Source: Acinetobacter dispersus
GTDB lineage: Bacteria > Pseudomonadota > Gammaproteobacteria > Pseudomonadales > Moraxellaceae
Direction: 5' to 3'
Length of the DNA stretch: 64,000 nt
Assembly: GCF_009884975.1 (NCBI RefSeq)
Contig: NZ_CP041970.1
Coordinates: 1,178,001-1,242,000 of the forward strand
Notes under the pieces: model-generated
What the model saw: only the letters and a program-made list of their open reading frames with translations
What the model was told of the DNA's origin: nothing
The model's database searches: none
Translations under genes and position numbers: made by a program
Shown: positions 62,529 to 64,000 of the stretch, piece by piece
Position numbering within the stretch: position 1 is the stretch's first letter
Layout of the letters: every line of letters starts with the position of its first letter

Positions 62529-62642
62529 TTAATTTGGATTAATAAAATAGAAATATACGATAAGAGTCGCCAGCAGAATGCTCGCAAGTGTTAAGTAGAA
62601 CCCCGTTGTATTGAAGCTTTTCAAGAATTTTAAAATAGTCAT
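62529..62642 (-). CDS. Possible small single-span membrane protein (37 aa)
   Basis: ATG 62642 follows TTGAGAAAT (a GAG five bases upstream). The product has a basic N-terminus (MTILKFLKSFNTT), one long hydrophobic stretch (FYLTLASILLATLIVYFYF) and the tail INPN. The composition is that of small regulatory membrane proteins. No homologue known to me; the region could also be non-coding. Confidence 0.45.
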   Translation of the reverse strand: MTILKFLKSFNTTGFYLTLASILLATLIVYFYFINPN

Positions 62643-62911
62643 ATTTCTCAATTTATTGATAAGTTAAGAGAATTATCACACAATTCAGCTTTGATTCACG
62701 TTTTGTTTGAACAAAAAACAACCACTTGTGCACTTTATCTTTTGGTGTCGCTCACATAACCCAAATACCTGCGACGGCAATCGGCATATTTATTATTGAG
62801 CGTTACTACTCATAACAATATGTATTTTATATCTCTTAAAACAGAGAATTATCATGTAGAGAAAAGCAACCACTCAACGAAGTACTCTTCTCCACAGCCT
62901 CTATCTAATAT

Positions 62912-64000
62912 TTAGAAGCGATAGCCAACACCCACGTAGGTAATAAGCGGATCAATATCAATCTTTGTTGTTGCATGGATTAATGTATTTCCAGTTGTAT
63001 TATTGACAACATTGATCGTCGCCTTATTATTTAACTTCGCATAGGAAACTGAACCAACGCCATACCATGCATCATTAAAGTCATAAGTGAAGCCTACTGA
63101 AACAATGGGTGCAATTGCATCATCAGCATCGACTTTAACAGCCATATCACCACTCGAAACTTTACGGTCTAATGCAGCCCCGGCTTTTCCATCTAATACG
63201 TTTTGAATCATATGCCCAGCAGAGATTAAATCTGACCGGATACCATCATTGAGTTTAATTTGATTAAAATGAGCGTACATCAAACCTGCACCAACATAGG
63301 GTCTAAATTTATCTACGCCACTTTTCCCAAACTGATACTGTGCTTCTATTGCGGGTGTCCAGGCACGCACTGTTGCTGCTTTAGATTTATTGCCTAAATT
63401 AGTAATCGGCACAGATTGACCCAGTGTAATTCCATCAGGGAATAGAATTTTTACAATGTCATTCGGCGAAACAGCCAATCCAGTTAATGGGGCTGAGATT
63501 TCCCCTTTACCTTTAATATCAACTTTTGGCGGTATTCCACCAATAAGCTGTAATGAAACTTTATCATTCAAGTAATAATTGAACATCAGGCCCAAGGTGT
63601 CTACATCATCAACTTCTAGACCTGCATTATTTTGTTGCCAGTTCTCCAATCCATAAATATTAGCATCCCCTGCGACCTCAGGTAGGATATTGCCTTTCCC
63701 ATCTGTGAGTAAAGCTGTCATCGAAGGATCAGCTAAAGCCAAATCTAGAAATTCTTTTTGATTAAATTTCTCTCCTCCCAAGTCCGTTCCCATTGCATTA
63801 GGATCAACCGAATTTAGGAAGCTAGTCGTTGAAATGCTTCCAACTTTGGCTACCGTTCCATTTTTTACATTGGTATTAATATTAAAAGGATTCGCTTTAC
63901 CCTGAGGCATGACATGTAACCAACCTACCGAAACAGAAAATCGCTTGAATTCCTGAGCATAAGTTAAGTGGGTTAATGTGAGTAAAGTGGTTGCTATTAC
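62912..64000 (-). CDS. OmpW-family outer membrane protein, 5' end outside window
   Basis: The frame is open to the window edge; the ATG at 63910 is internal, since upstream codons encode a signal peptide tail (LLTLTHLTYAQEF) and the first strand (FSVSVGWLHVMPQGKANPF). 362 residues are visible, longer than typical OmpW (~210), because of a large loop insertion (~residues 45-150). The barrel ends in YVGVGYRF. OmpW proteins form narrow hydrophobic channels. Confidence 0.88.
   Translation of the reverse strand, partial: VIATTLLTLTHLTYAQEFKRFSVSVGWLHVMPQGKANPFNINTNVKNGTVAKVGSISTTSFLNSVDPNAMGTDLGGEKFNQKEFLDLALADPSMTALLTDGKGNILPEVAGDANIYGLENWQQNNAGLEVDDVDTLGLMFNYYLNDKVSLQLIGGIPPKVDIKGKGEISAPLTGLAVSPNDIVKILFPDGITLGQSVPITNLGNKSKAATVRAWTPAIEAQYQFGKSGVDKFRPYVGAGLMYAHFNQIKLNDGIRSDLISAGHMIQNVLDGKAGAALDRKVSSGDMAVKVDADDAIAPIVSVGFTYDFNDAWYGVGSVSYAKLNNKATINVVNNTTGNTLIHATTKIDIDPLITYVGVGYRF

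Overview
The window is chromosomal DNA of an Acinetobacter (Moraxellaceae). The base composition is A+T-rich. Several families typical of the genus are present: a DcaP-type porin, paired DUF2147 proteins, a short BLUF photoreceptor, a phosphocholine-type phospholipase C with a small lipoprotein in front, and a sigma/FecR/heme-oxygenase locus. The core genes kup, aroC, prmB, trpB, rnd, recR, ybaB and metZ are also here. Both ends cut a gene: an aldehyde dehydrogenase on the left and an OmpW-like porin on the right. I see no tRNA, rRNA, CRISPR array, intact insertion sequence or prophage.

Layout. 1-3.9 kb: aldehyde dehydrogenase, MFS carrier and DcaP porin, probably an uptake and oxidation set for an organic acid or aldehyde. 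4-8.3 kb: small orphan genes, a LysR regulator and an SDR with an unusual active site. 8.3-10.2 kb: kup. 10.4-24.0 kb: a catabolic island made of two oppositely transcribed operons. The leftward one encodes an ACMSD/resorcylate-decarboxylase-type amidohydrolase, an FAH-fold enzyme and a DUF2147 protein. The rightward one encodes an alpha/beta hydrolase, a type I extradiol dioxygenase, a flavin hydroxylase, the hydratase/aldolase/acetaldehyde dehydrogenase trio, an SDR, an acyltransferase and a TetR regulator. A FadL-type porin is divergent from it. Together they read as a complete meta-cleavage route for a hydrophobic phenol. A shared inverted repeat (TTGAACA-N4-TGTTCAA type) sits in both divergent promoter regions, and half-sites of it lie in front of the TetR gene.

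24.9-30.8 kb: a six-gene lipid module resembling E. coli ynbABCD (CDP-alcohol phosphatidyltransferase, hydrolase-methyltransferase fusion, PAP2/dual-specificity phosphatase, small membrane protein, PlsC-like and CdsA-like enzymes). 30.8-32.6 kb: an AraC regulator divergent from a flavodoxin-fold quinone reductase. 32.7-38.0 kb: a heme-uptake operon (ECF sigma, FecR, heme oxygenase, DUF454, TonB receptor) with Fur-box-like sites at both promoters. 38.3-43.1 kb: lipoprotein, Tat-exported phospholipase C, a heme-oxygenase-like oxidase and a diguanylate cyclase. 43.2-56.1 kb: mostly housekeeping genes (aroC, prmB, trpB, a MoxR/CoxE pair, ycgL, rnd, recR, ybaB, metZ).

56.4-64 kb: accessory genes. 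They include a degenerate MoeA-like orphan, an isochorismatase-family gene that seems to start at ATT, secreted unknowns, a LysE exporter, a BLUF protein, and a guanidinium exporter behind a clear guanidine-II (mini-ykkC) riboswitch whose P1 stem competes with the Shine-Dalgarno sequence. Two 69-aa proteins of one unnamed family lie 55 kb apart (5096-5305 and 60135-60344).
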